DNA of 64,000 bases from positions 86,993,324-87,057,323 of the forward strand of contig JBCNJP010000023.1 of NCBI GenBank assembly GCA_039602395.1, written 5' to 3'. Origin of the DNA: Deinandra increscens subsp. villosa (Eukaryota; Streptophyta; Magnoliopsida; Asterales; Asteraceae). Below the pieces are notes generated by a model that was given only the letters and a program-made list of their open reading frames with translations, did no database searches and had not been told where the DNA came from. The first letter of the stretch is position 1; each line of letters starts with the position of its first letter. The translations under genes and the position numbers were made by a program. Shown here one piece after another: positions 12,862 to 24,204 of this stretch.

Positions 12862-13185
12862 CGATTGTGACGAATTAATGTCTGTAAATCTGGAATGAAG
12901 AAATTAGGGTTTATGCGATGGAAGGAGGGGCGAGTCACTATAAATCTAGAACGAAGAAATTAGGGCTGTAAATCTGGAATGTGAATATGACGGGTGAAAC
13001 ATATTTGGGGTGGTGTAATGAAAATATTACCCTTAACTTAAGTTGGTTTTTTGGTTTTTTGGGTATTACTTGGTTTTCTGTAGATTTTTCCCCTAATAGA
13101 CAAGCGGATAGGTGATATAAAATCTACTCTTATTGATGAGTGTTCTTGATTTTTAAGAAAATATTAGCTTAACAAATATACTAGT

Positions 13186-13186
<1 letters not shown>

Positions 13187-13228
<42 letters not shown>

Positions 13229-13246
13229 ATATATATATATATATAC
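13187..13246. repeat. (TA)n microsatellite
   Basis: About 60 bases of nearly uninterrupted AT dinucleotides just outside the MULE right end. Confidence 0.95.
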
Positions 13247-13304
13247 TTTCCGTTCGAAGTGTGCGAAGGAGGGGAATATTGTCCGTGTACGCTTGATAAT
13301 CACG

Positions 13305-14050
13305 CAAGATCTTGCCACCCTATTTTTTGTAGCAAAATGGTGTTAGAATGGTAATTGTCACCAATTTGCCACCAAATTATGAATGATGTCAAAAGGGCAA
13401 TTGTCATCATTTTGCCACCAAATATGTTGTAAAAACATGTTAATGTCTTAATCACGCAAGTTATACATAATCACACAAGGACTTTATTTCATAAGCAATT
13501 GTCACCATTTTGCCACCAAATATGTTTTTGGTAGCAAAATGGTGTCAAAATGGCAATTGTCACCATTTTGCCACCAAATATCATAATCACGCAAGTTATA
13601 TTATAATCATGCAAACTTTACGAAGACGAACTTAAAAGAAAAGTTTTACCATCAAATATGTTTTGGTAGCAAAAATGGTGTAAAAAGGGCAATTGTCACC
13701 ATTTTGCCACCAAATATGTTTATTTCATAAGCAATTGCCACCATTTTGCCACCAAATATGTTGTGAAAAAATGTACAGGTCATAATCACGCAACTTATAC
13801 ATAATCACGCAAGCTTTATTTCATAAGCAATTGTCACCATTTTGCCACAAATATGTTGTGAAAAAATATACAGGTCATAAACATGCAAGTTATAGATAAT
13901 CTCGCAAGTTTTATTCTCATAAGCAATTGTCACCAATTTGCCACCAAAATATGTTTTTGTAGCAAAATGGTGTCAAAAAGGCAATTGTCACCATTTTACC
14001 ACCAAATACAATAATCACGCATGCTTTATTTCATAATCATGCAAACGTCA
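13305..14050. repeat. interleaved palindromic repeat block
   Basis: At least seven copies of a word like CAATTGTCACCATTTTGCCA, some in inverted form (GGTAGCAAAATGGTGTCA), alternate with copies of AATCACGCAAGTTATA and TTTATTTCATAAGCAATTG. Adjacent inverted copies make hairpins. No gene is seen. Confidence 0.8.
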
Positions 14051-14411
14051 CCTGGACGCATAGTGGAGTTCTAAAAAAGTTTTTTTAACTTCAAAAAAAG
14101 TATAGCAATATTATACTCGAATTAAAGATAATTAAATGCTCGATTTTATGGTGTAATTTTTTTTAAAAAAACCGATGTCATATGAAAAAGGGTAAGATTG
14201 TATTTTACTCTTTCTCCCATCAATTATGGATTTTGTGTTTTCAATGCCCCATCCCATCACCTTTTCCTCCTAGATAACCCCATTCCTATCTTTTTCTTTT
14301 CTTCATTTTCATTTACACTTATCATTTAGTTCTTCTTCTTCTTCTTCTTCATATCAAGAACACTCATTAACTCCATTAATGCACTTCAAGAAACCTTAAA
14401 AATCCAAAAAA

Positions 14412-14906
14412 ATGCAACCTCCGAATTTAATGTCATATCCTCAACATCAGTTTCCTCACAATTTGGAAGACAATTTGCATCGTACAGAATTATCCAATGA
14501 CTTTAATATCAACAATGGACAATCTTATTAAGGTATGTTAAGAGTTTTTTTTCTTTTTAACCTTTCTTTGTTTTTAATTCCCCCCACCCCCCAACAGTTT
14601 TATATTTACTTACATATGTTTTATTCAGAAGCTTTCAATAGAGATCCTAATATTCAAGACAATATCAACAATAAGGGTTCTTCATCTAGTAATGTTGTCC
14701 TGTTTGAACAAACTAAAGCATTTTCTTATTTCATATCTCCTAACGGATCCAAGATTTATTACCCTCATGTTGCTGATGATATAAAACTAGTGATTGGCAC
14801 CATCTTTAGGTCATGGGATGAAGTTATGTATTATTATGGAAGATATGCCAAAGTAGCGGGTTTTCAGTTCGTGTGGGTCAAACAAAGAAATGGAAGGTAT
14901 TGTTAG
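14412..14906 (+). pseudogene. FAR1-like gene fragment (5' exons)
   Basis: A first exon from ATG 14412 (MQPPNLMSYPQHQFPH...) runs to a GTATGT donor at 14533, but an in-frame TAA precedes it. The second stretch (about 14629-14906) encodes PHVADDIKLVIGTIFRSWDE and a YGRYAKVAGF motif. That is the segment preceding the FAR1 zinc finger in FAR1/MURA proteins, and it resembles VGTVYALWEDVVAMYEAYAK in the neighbouring transposase. It stops at 14906 and runs into a tandem repeat array. A CTT microsatellite at 14330-14352 precedes it. Probably a truncated transposase or domesticated-type copy. Confidence 0.6.
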
Positions 14907-16145
14907 TAACATGTTAATAAAATATATTTGTTATTTTTTTAGTATATCTATCTAGATAATTATATATGTATAATGCTGTGAGCATAATGTTTAATAGCAC
15001 TAATATCTTTTTTACATATGTTAAATCTCCATATATTATTAAATTTACATATGTAAATTACTTGTAATACATACGTAAATTAGACGAAAATCTACGTATG
15101 TAAATTACTTGGATTTACATATGTAAATCACTTGAATTTACATATGTTACATGTTTGTGATGTTTTTGTATGTGAACTGATTAGTTTTTTTTATTGAATT
15201 TACATATGTATATTACTTGAATTTACATATGTAAATTAATTGAATTTACATATGTAAATTACTTAAATTTACATATATAACATGTTGTGATGTTTACGGA
15301 ATTGAACTCGTGAACTTGTTTTCTTCGTAGGTATTGAGATATTATGTCAAAGATGAAGATGATTATCAAGAACTCAAGAAAAATTAGCTTTTACATATTT
15401 TTGTTAGGTTGTTATATATATTTTTTATTTTTTTTAAATGTTATTGCAATGTTTACTTATAAGTTCATAAAATATATTTGTTATTTTTTTGGTATATCTG
15501 TCTCCATTACATTATGTGCATCTTATCAGTTATTTCTTTATTGATTAGTGTTAAGTGTAGTTTGTAACATATTATATCTAATTATATATTTAAATTTTAT
15601 ATATGTAAACTTGCGTTACATATGTAAATTTACGTTTGTTTAATGTTACCTCTCATTATATATTTAAATGTAGATATGTAAATTGCTTTACATATGTAAT
15701 TTACTTGGATATACATATGTAAGTTACTTGAATTTACATATGTAACATGTTGTGATGTTTACGTATATAAACTGATTAACTTTTTTCTTGAATTTACATA
15801 TGTAAATTACTTGAATTACATATGTAAATTACTTGAATTTGCATATGTAAATTACTTGAATTTACATATGTAACATACAGTGATGTTTACGTATATGAAC
15901 TGATAAACTTGTTTTCTTCGTAGCTTACGAAATTTTATGTCAAATATGAAGATGTTTACGTATATATTTGTAATAGTTACTTATATGTTAATGAAATATA
16001 ATTGTAATTTTTTTTTGTATAAATGTCCAGATAAGTTAAGTTACATATGTATAATGTTGTGAGCATAATCTTTAATAGCACTAATATTTTTTTACATATG
16101 TTAAATCTCCATTTATTATTAAATTAACATATGTAAATGACTTGT
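14905..16145. repeat. tandem array of about 0.54 kb units built from TTTACATATGTAAA words
   Basis: A landmark resembling ATAAAATATATTTGTTATTT recurs at 14919, 15467 and 15991 (spacings 548 and 524). The GTGAGCATAAT landmark recurs 1081 bases apart. Inside each unit the palindrome TTTACATATGTAAA is repeated every 20-25 bases. Confidence 0.8.
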
Positions 16146-16156
16146 GCTATATATAT

Positions 16157-16332
16157 AGGGGGGATCATTTGAGAACCAATTGGTTTTGAGAATTTTTTAG
16201 AACCATTCTGATCCACTAGTTATATATATGGAAATCCCCCCATGAATTTGAATGTTTCCTCTCTGAAAATTAGTGGCTCAGAATGGTTCTCAAAAGTTCT
16301 CAAAAGAAAAAGTTCTCATTTAAACCTAACCC

Positions 16333-16333
<1 letters not shown>
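16157..16333. mobile_element. MITE-like element in a TA tract (copy 1)
   Basis: Starts AGGGGGGATCATTTGAGAAC and ends with the complement of AGGGTTAGGTTTAAATGAG. It contains GAACCATT and CTCAAAAGTTCTC words and is flanked by TATATA. An inverted-orientation relative lies at 29036-29216. Confidence 0.7.
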
Positions 16334-16363
<30 letters not shown>

Positions 16364-16872
16364 TCTATCTATTTCTTAAAATGTTCAAATAAAAAGTTTG
16401 ATTTTATATAAATGATGAAAATAAATCTAAACCTTTGATTTGTAAACCGAAAAAAAAAATAATAAAAGACCTACAAATAGACAATTAAAATATATGAGGG
16501 GTAAAATGGGTAAAGTCATTCTAATTGATGTTCTTTAAGTTTCTCCATTGTTTCTTTAATGTCTATAACTTTTTATACTACATTATATTTTTAGAAGACT
16601 CATTCTAAACTTAGACATTTTTCATCTTTAATTCGAGCATATGTTATGCTAAATTTGGAGAAAAGTCTTTTGACATTTTTTCTATTAAGTTTTTTGGCAG
16701 ACCATGCGATACCAACACAAAGCAAATTTGTGTTGTGCTAATATGTTCAACAACTTAATTTTTTATTAGACTGTGCTAACCTTGTGTTGATTTTCAAACA
16801 TGAATTTCATCTCTACTTTAGTTTTCTTTTAATAACATTGTATTTTTGTTGTATGTTGATATGCTCAAGAAC

Positions 16873-17019
16873 TAAATTTTTATTTTTTATTTTAACTTTG
16901 TACTATTAACCTTTTTTAAGTGTTTTAGACGGGAATTTCCCAATCTATTTTCATTTATAAGTTTTATTAAATTATATATAGATATAACTATATCTATAAT
17001 CTATAGCTATTTTCATTTA
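16873..17019. repeat. 147-bp direct repeat, left copy
   Basis: Matches 18088-18234 at a constant offset of 1215 bases, with one substitution seen (ATTATATA versus ATTGTATA). Together the two copies exactly bracket the fold-back element at 17020-18087. Confidence 0.95.
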
Positions 17020-18087
17020 GGAAAATTGGCCTGTAATAATACAAATTTTCACTCTTTGGCCAATAATAATATGAGTTTTTGAGTTGATCTGTAATAATAC
17101 CAGTTTTCGAACTATTGTACTGTAATAGTATGCCGTTAGTTTTTACTTAACGGGGTTAAATCCCTGCCTACGTGGCTGTCCACGTGGATTCATTAATCAT
17201 ACGTGGCATTTTTAAGTGGGGGTTTTAAAAAGGAAAATTGGCCTGTAATAATACAAGTTTTCACTCTTTGGCCAATAATAATATGAGTTTTTGAGTTGGT
17301 CTGTAATAATACCAGTTTTCGAACTATTGGACTGTAATAGTATGTCGTTAGTTCTTACTTAACGGGGTTAAATCCCTGCCTATGTGGCTGCCCACGTGGC
17401 TTCAATGTATTTCTTTTAACAAAAGACTATAGTGGGGGCTGTTACATTAGCTCTGCCTATGTGGATTCCGATTTCTTCTTCAAACCTAGATCTGAACTTT
17501 TCCCCTTTTCTCCCTCTTTGCGGGGGCTGTTACATTAGCTCCGCCGATGCCGGCAGGTGCGATGGCGGCGGAGGGTGGTTGCGGCTGTTTGTTCTTCCTG
17601 TTTTCCTTTTCCTTTTTTTTTCTTTATATCTTAATAAAAAACAAAAATGGAGTTTAGAAATATTACAAAACTAGTCCTTATACTATAGTCTTTTGTTAAA
17701 AGAAATACATTGAAGCCACGTGGGCAGCCACATAGGCAGGGATTTAACCCCGTTAAGTAAGAACTAACGGCAGTACAGTCCAATAGTTCGAAAACTGGTA
17801 TTATTACAGACCAACTAAAAAACTCATATTATTATTGGCCAAAGAGTGAAAACTTGTATTATTACAGGCCAATTTTCCTTTTTAAAACCCCCACTTAAAA
17901 ATGCCACGTATGATTAATGAAGTCACGTGGACAGCCACGTAGGCAGAGATTTAACCCCGTTAAGTAAAAACTAACGGCATACTATTACAGTCCAATAGTT
18001 CGAAAACTGGTATTATTACAGACCAACTCAAAAACTCATATTATTATTGGCCAAAGAGTGAAAACTTGTATTATTATAGGTCAATTT
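17020..18087. mobile_element. nested fold-back (MULE-like TIR) element
   Basis: Outer arms 17020-17231 and 17879-18087 are inverted copies beginning GGAAAATTGGCCTGTAATAA. A related inner element (17232-17878), with about 200-bp inverted arms and the same start, sits at the apex of the outer palindrome, flanked on both sides by TTTTAAAA. The 250-bp centre is GC-richer and has no convincing gene. Termini resemble those of the Pack-MULE at 59584. Confidence 0.8.
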
Positions 18088-18234
18088 TAAATTTTTATTT
18101 TTTATTTTAACTTTGTACTATTAACCTTTTTTAAGTGTTTTAGACGGGAATTTCCCAATCTATTTTCATTTATAAGTTTTATTAAATTGTATATAGATAT
18201 AACTATATCTATAATCTATAGCTATTTTCATTTA
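18088..18234. repeat. 147-bp direct repeat, right copy
   Basis: Second copy of 16873-17019, abutting the right end of the fold-back element. Confidence 0.95.
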
Positions 18235-18890
18235 TGAGCGTATTAAATTAAAGAAGGACCCACAATCATTAACATTTCCGTGACAAACATGAAAAACAAA
18301 TTGAAATTTGAAGCATGCAAGGGGTAAAAGGGTAAAAGTGTAAAAGATGTAAAAAGAGGGGCCCAAATGGGTCGTTGAAGAAGGGGAAAATGCCAAAAGC
18401 CTAGCAGGTAATGAAGAGGTGGGCCCATCGCTTACATCCAATGCAAAATTATGAAATTAGAAAGTGACCAACATTTTCCACTTATCATCCCTCTTTATTC
18501 AATTGTTTACCAACTCACCCCTACACTTTCTTAACATCTACCTTGATATCATCGACACTTATTTTCTACTCATTGTATTTATTTATTTCATTTATGACTC
18601 GTGAAACACAATTGCAAGATTCCGTATTCATTTTTCTATTATAATTGATATTGATATAATCATCTATAAAATGCTGTTATTGATGAAAAAAAAAAATTCT
18701 TTTATAGTATGATTGCACTAGGTATTTATAAAAGTTTAGGCTTAACTATTTTTTTTGTTTTAAAAAAATTATATTGTTAAAGTAGGATCATATATTTTTT
18801 TACTTTGTTAAAAATCTAGATTGAATTGTATATTTAAACCTGGCCCGAATAATTTGAAGGCCTATATATGGAAGAGCCATTGCCCGCCCA
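18235..18890. other. intergenic, nothing recognised
   Basis: AT-rich sequence without a convincing reading frame or repeat. Small minus-strand frames at 18232-18441 lack any recognisable motif. Confidence 0.6.
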
Positions 18891-18895
18891 TAAGA

Positions 18896-19086
18896 TAAAA
18901 ATATATTATGGTGACAATACAATTAAAGTTGAGAGGATTTTCTTATTTTTATCATTGAAATACAATGAAAATTATACATCCTATATGAGCCGTGGGTCAC
19001 AAATTTATTAAAGGAATAAGGAGCAAATCAAGTAAGGATATATAAATTGATAGCAATATTAACGAGAGAGATACTTTATTTCTTTA
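18896..19086 (-). repeat. 3' LTR of copia B
   Basis: 191 bp; aligns with 22837-23026. On the minus strand the ends are TA...TA rather than TG...CA. The target duplication and primer-binding-site position support these borders. Confidence 0.85.
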
Positions 19087-19093
19087 CTCCCTC

Positions 19094-22000
19094 TCAAGTT
19101 GGAGCATTGAGGTCTTGAATGTCCAACTTGTCGAGTATCGTATGTAATTGTTGCGTTCCCAAAGGCTTTGTAAAGATGTCGGCAACTTGTAGTTTAGTGT
19201 CAATCTTCATGGGTTGTATTTCCTTTGACTCAACACGTTTTCTAACGAAATAACAATCCATTTTGACATGCTTTGTTCGCTCATGAAATACCGGGTTGTT
19301 CGCGATGTGACGAGCCGCTTGATTGTCACAAAACAAGTGTGTCGGACTAGCGGGAGGCATATGTAGTTCCTTCAAAAGCCACCTCATCCATAAAATTTCA
19401 CTAACTGCATTTGCCATCGCTTGGTATTCGACTTCGGCCGAAGATCTTGAGACAACATATTCCTTTTTGGACTTCCATGATATAGGAGCTCCTCCCAAAA
19501 GTAGCAAGTACCCGGTGCTAGATCTTCTAGTGATCGGGCATCCTAGCCAATCAGAGTCGCAATAGGTTGTAAGATTGGTTCGTCATTCTTTAGAAATAAG
19601 AATACCTTGACCTGGAGTTGCCTTAAGGTATCGAAGAACCCGGTTTGCTGCTTCCATGTGACTTTGCCTTGGATCACTAACAAATTAACTCAATACATTT
19701 ACCGCGTAAGCTATGTCAGGCCTCATTGCTTGTACGTAGAGAAGTCTCCCGACTAGTCTTCGGTATTGATTTGGATCAACCCATGGTTCCTCATCACACC
19801 TGCCAAGTTTTAAATTTTGTTCCATTGGGAATGGGCTTGGACGACAACCCATCATTCCTGTGTCTTTGAGTATGTCGAGCGTGTACTTGCGTTGATTTAG
19901 CACCATACCTTCTTTCATTCTAGCAACTTCAATCCCAAGGAAACACTTTAAGATGCCAAGGTCCTTAATGCCAAACCTTTTGTCGAGGAATTTCTTGGTT
20001 TCTTGTGTCTTGTTCAAGTTGTCCCCTATAATTATGACATCATAAATATAAATTATCGCATCAACAAACATATCTTCTCCCTTAAAAACGAATAGTGAAT
20101 GATCAACCCCTTTTTGTTTGAAGCGGATTTCATGCAAGGAATTGGTGAACTTTTGATACCAATTTCTTGATGCTTGTTTGAGTCCGTATAGAGATTTCCT
20201 TAGTTTGCAAACTCGGTTATCATTAAGCCTTCTAAATCCTTGGGGTATTTTCATGTAGATTTCCTCATGTAGATCTCCATGTAGGAAGGCGTTATTGACG
20301 TCGAGTTGATGGATGTGCCACCCTCGTTTCACAACCACAGTTAAAAGAGTTCGAACAGTCACCAATTTTGCAACAGGAGCAAAAGTTTCATGGAAGTCAA
20401 CTCCTTCCATTTGTGTGAAACCTTTTGTTACTATACGAGCCTTGTACCTTTCAGTGTCTCCATTCGGCTTATACTTTATCTTGTAGACCCACTTCGAATC
20501 AATTGCTCGTTTCCCTTTTGATAATTCTTATATGGTCCAAGTCACATTTTTTTCTAGAGCTTGAATCTCCCTCTTCATCGCTTCTATCCACTTTACATCC
20601 TGTACGGCTTGATTGAAATGTTTTGGCTCACTATTTGAAGTAATGGCCACCAAAAAAGCTTTATGCATTAGTGAATTTATCATAAGAAATAAAATGTTCT
20701 AGGGGGTGTACCGTTGAGGACTCTTGACTAGAAGTGGAATGATCTTGCATTAAAGATGGGGGTAGTTGAACTTCATAATCTTGAAGGTGCTTAGGTTGAA
20801 CTCTGTTTCTTTTCTCCTTTGGCAATTCAGAAGCTTGTGTATTTGGCTCATGCTGTTCATTTTCAACATTCTCTAAAATGAATTCATTTTGCTCAATCTC
20901 ATAATTGGGGTCATTTTTATTTTGACTTTTATTTTCGTGATGTGGCCCAACAAGAATCTCAACTTCTGTGTCTTCATTTTGAACTAGACCTTTTGCAATG
21001 TCAAACCCGTTTTCATCCATTATTGTGCTTTTCGTTTGGGGAGATTTAGGCCTTGCACGTTCATCATTGGAGTGCAACTCATATTGTTCCTCAATGATAT
21101 TTTCTTTCCAGCTTTCAGGAGGCACGAAGATTTCTTCTTTCTCTGTTGTGTCACAAGCAAATGGGAACACATTTTCTATGAACTTTACATCCCTTGATAT
21201 GATAATTTTTTTGATGTTGAGTGTCATAAATTTTTATACCCCTTTGTCCTTTGGGGATATCCTAAAAAAACTCCCGGTCTCCCCCTTACCTCAAATTTAT
21301 CTCCTTTTGTCTCTGTGCTTTTGTAATAGGTAAGGCAACCAAAAACCCCCATGTTTTCATACTTTAGGCTTTGGTTGTACAACACCTCATATGGTGTTTT
21401 ATTTCCAATCACATATGATGGTAACCGATTTATGATATATGTAGCCGTCAGAATGCATTCTCCCCAAAGCTTGGTAGGTAAGTTTGCCTCAAACTTTAAA
21501 GCACGTGCCGTTTCCAATAAATGTCGGTTTTTCGGCTCCACTACACCGTTTTGTTGTGGTGTATGTGGACACATGGTTTCAAGGATGATCCCTTCCTTGG
21601 CATAAAAATCAAGCATGTGATTTGAAGTGAACTCCCCGCCATTATCACATTAATATTTTTTTCAAATTGTGTTTTTATCATTTTATGAAAACCAATGAGG
21701 CGAACACTCGCCTCATGTTTGTGTCTGAGAAGAAAAACCCATACGGCACGACTAAAGACATCTACTATGGTTAAAAAATAGCTAGCATGTGTGAGGGAAG
21801 GCGTGCGATATTTACCCCATATATCACAATGTAATAATTCAATGCATGGCCAATGATCCATTGTCCTAGTGGTCAAGGGGGGAGGTGGTAATGTTTTGTC
21901 TTACCTGGAGGTCATGGGTTCAATCCCTGACAATGGTGTTTCAGGTGTAATTTAGAAGTAGATTAGACGAGAGTAGATTAGAGGGTGTGTGTGTTAGCCG

Positions 22001-22700
22001 TTAAAAAGAAAATAATTCAAAGCATGCATTTGTTTTAGTGACACTAATAGGAAAAGGCAATCTAGCAAACTTACCTTTGACACACGAATCACAAAAACCC
22101 TTAGAATTCAAAGAGACATTCTTGAGAAAGTCAATATGAGATAGTTTGGAATTTAATGGGTGACCCAATCCCTTATGTTATGTACTTGGAGTTGTCATCA
22201 TGGCTTGCCTTTTCCTCCCCATCATCCCTATCTCATATAGGCCATTCTTGCATTCACCCATCCCAATCAGAGTCCTTGAATTCAAGTCGTGCATGACACA
22301 AATTCAGGAAAAAATGTGATGGAACATTTTAGATCCTTTACAAGTCTACTAACAGATAATAAGTTGCATTTAAATTTTGGTATATGTAGGACTCCTTAAC
22401 TATCATACCATTTGGTAGAGTATAATTTCCTCTACCCTCAATGGCTATGGCTTCACCGTTGGGTATGATGACGGGTAATTCATGATTCCTTTTGATTTTA
22501 TTTTCAAGTACTGAATCGGCATGAATTATATGTTCGGTGGCGCCAGAGTCAACTATCCATTTACCTTCCTTACCAAAGATACTTACTTCATTGGCAACGT
22601 GTGTGGTTTCTTCCTTAGTTGCACCATTTTTGTTGTTAAAAGAGTTTCAAGAATTGTTGATATTGTGCATTTGTTAGGCCTGGTATAGGAATTGCTTCTT
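19094..22700 (-). pseudogene. pol: copia B pol remnants: protease, integrase, RT, RNase H
   Basis: From the 5' side: a gag stub; the protease motif WIVDSGATEHI near 22540; GAG-pre-integrase and integrase (HCDIWG, DNGGEF, TPQQNGVVE) at about 22080-21224, split by a SINE and by a small frame-breaking loss near 21650; a charged linker 21227-20661; a stop near 20529; RT 20410-19685 (FHETFAPVAK, LDVNNAFLHGDL, LYGLKQASRNWYQ); RNase H 19507-19094 (SSAEVEYQAMA, FCDNQAA, HERTKHVKMDC). The RT active-site box, normally YVDD, reads YIYD, so the catalytic site is itself mutated. Clearly a dead copy. Confidence 0.9.
21849..22010 (+). mobile_element. tRNA-derived SINE inserted in copia B integrase
   Basis: 162 bp. 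A-box-like CCTAGTGGTCAAGG sits near 21865 and B box GGTTCAATCCC at 21917-21927, as in tRNA-derived SINEs transcribed by Pol III. The flanks AATAATTCAAxGCATG at 21833-21848 and 22011-22026 form a 16-bp target duplication with one mismatch. The integrase reading continues across when one copy and the insert are ignored. Confidence 0.8.
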
Positions 22701-22825
22701 CTTTCACGCAAGCTACCCTAGGCTCTCCGTCTCTTTGTTCGGAATGACCCTTCTTTGCTCATCAGACATGATGATCGAGTTTGGGGTTCTTGAGTATTTG
22801 ATCGGATGATCTTTTTTTATGACCG

Positions 22826-22836
22826 CTCTGATACCA
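22826..22836 (-). promoter_or_regulatory. primer-binding site of copia B
   Basis: The minus strand reads TGGTATCAGAG immediately next to the LTR end: the initiator-tRNA priming site. Confidence 0.85.
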
Positions 22837-23026
22837 TAAAAATATATTATGGTAACGATACAATCAAAGTTGAGAGGATTTTCTTATTTTTATCATTAAA
22901 TACAATGAAAATCATACATCCTATATGAGCCGTGGTTCACAAATTTAATGAAGTAATAAGGAGTACATCAAGGAAGGAGATATAAAATGATAGCAATATC
23001 AACGAGAGAGATACTTTCTTTCTTTA
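22837..23026 (-). repeat. 5' LTR of copia B
   Basis: 190 bp, with scattered substitutions against the 3' LTR, suggesting an older insertion than copia E. It abuts the primer-binding site directly. Confidence 0.85.
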
Positions 23027-23149
23027 TAAGAAAATTCGGAGTAGCATCTTTATTTTTGTAATTTAATATAATATTATAATTATCTAATCTATATCCAGTT
23101 TTTATTTAACGTAAAGTGAGGTTATTTTTAAAAGTTACAATAGAGTAAG

Positions 23150-23935
23150 AAGGAGTAGGGTAAGAAGGTTAAGAAGTCATCTTAGCTGATGAATCTTTAA
23201 TTAAATTAAGATCAATAGTCCAAAGTTTTTTCTACATAGAATTAGAGAGAAAAAAAGATGGAATGACATTTCTGACTTTTTATCAAGTTTCCTCTATTTT
23301 TTAAATCTTCATAACTTTTATATAAGACATTAGTTTTATAAAAAGTTATAACATAAAACGAGTGTTTTTTATTCTTTAAAACACGTACAGTGTTGTTATA
23401 TATATTAAGTTAAAAAAAAACACTCTTTCGATTTGACACATTGATCTGAACATGTGTCAAAATTTTCACATCATTCTGTCATATTGTGTCAAAAAATGTT
23501 CAGATCATTGTGTCAATTACTCGTCATTGTGTAATGTTCAGATCATTGTGTCAAAATGTACATATCATTGTGTCAAAGTTTTCAGATTATTATGTCACAT
23601 TGTGTTAAAAATGTTCAGATCATTGTGTCAAAAGTTCATATCATTGTGTCAAATCGAAAGAGTATTTTTTTAATTCTATATATAGCAATACTGTGCGCGT
23701 TTTAAAGATAAAAAACGCTCATTTTTATGGTGTATTTTTTATAAAAAATAATATCGTATGTAAAAGTTATGAAGGTTTAAAAAATGGAAGAACTTAATAA
23801 AAAGTGAACAAAGATGGTTAAGACCAAATTGCACCTCCTTATTTTTTAACTAAATTGAAGATCCAACGGCCAAGATGGTTTCTTAGTCTTCTTAGATAAA
23901 CCAAACTTCTTATTTGAACCTCTCTCATTTTTTAT
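23150..23935. mobile_element. fold-back element with minisatellite loop
   Basis: Arms of about 290 bp (23150-23440 and 23650-23935) are inverted copies; for example CTCTTTCGATTTGACAC on the left meets its complement near 23655. The loop holds tandem units like CATTGTGTCAAAATGTTCAGAT of about 20-30 bp. No transposase is encoded. Confidence 0.75.
23435..23660. repeat. minisatellite, TGTTCAGATCATTGTGTCAA type
   Basis: About nine imperfect units in the loop of the surrounding fold-back. The long plus-strand frame across it is a product of the repetition. Confidence 0.85.
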
Positions 23936-24204
23936 TATTTTTTATTTTTTTTAATGACACCTCTCTCATTTAATATATTATATTTTATTCTTTGTCTCCA
24001 TCTCTAACCTATTCATAAACAATTATTTTAATTTTTACAAATTTCATATTGACAAACATCATATTTACCCAACTAAATTCTACAAATATCATATACCCTT
24101 TAAAACTGGTTAAAATATCAAATTTACCTACTTGATTAAAATTAAAATTTTAAAATGACTATTTTAACCTTATTTTACAAAAACTTTATATCTATATTTC
24201 TATA

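Larger units (their letters stand above)
3357..13113. mobile_element. Ulp1-carrying Mutator-like element (KI-MULE/KAONASHI type), left end missing
   Basis: Two convergent multi-exon genes, a Ulp1/C48-like protease (+) and a FAR1/MURA-like transposase (-), lie in one block whose non-coding parts share a peculiar TGCAT..ATGCA word. MULEs carrying Ulp1-like genes are an established plant class (KAONASHI in Arabidopsis). The right end is probably the minus-strand GGGGAAAAATCTACAG at about 13098-13113, a typical MULE-like terminus. The left terminus is not visible because copia A has inserted there. Both genes are decayed. Confidence 0.7.
18896..23026 (-). mobile_element. Ty1/copia element B, complete ends, gag largely deleted
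   Basis: LTRs of 191 and 190 bp bound the element, with a 5-bp target duplication TAAGA at 18891-18895 and 23027-23031. A primer-binding site (22826-22836) and a purine tract (minus strand, just inside 19087) are present. The internal order on the minus strand is gag remnant, protease, integrase, RT, RNase H. At 4.1 kb it is short because most of gag is missing. Confidence 0.9.

Noticed and set aside
15000..16145. Regularly spaced palindromic repeats resembling a CRISPR array
   Set aside because: Spacers are themselves repetitive, the units form larger 0.54 kb tandem copies, and the host is a plant.
23452..23673. Cysteine-rich 73-codon frame
   Set aside because: A translation of the minisatellite loop; the periodic C/H pattern is due to repetition.
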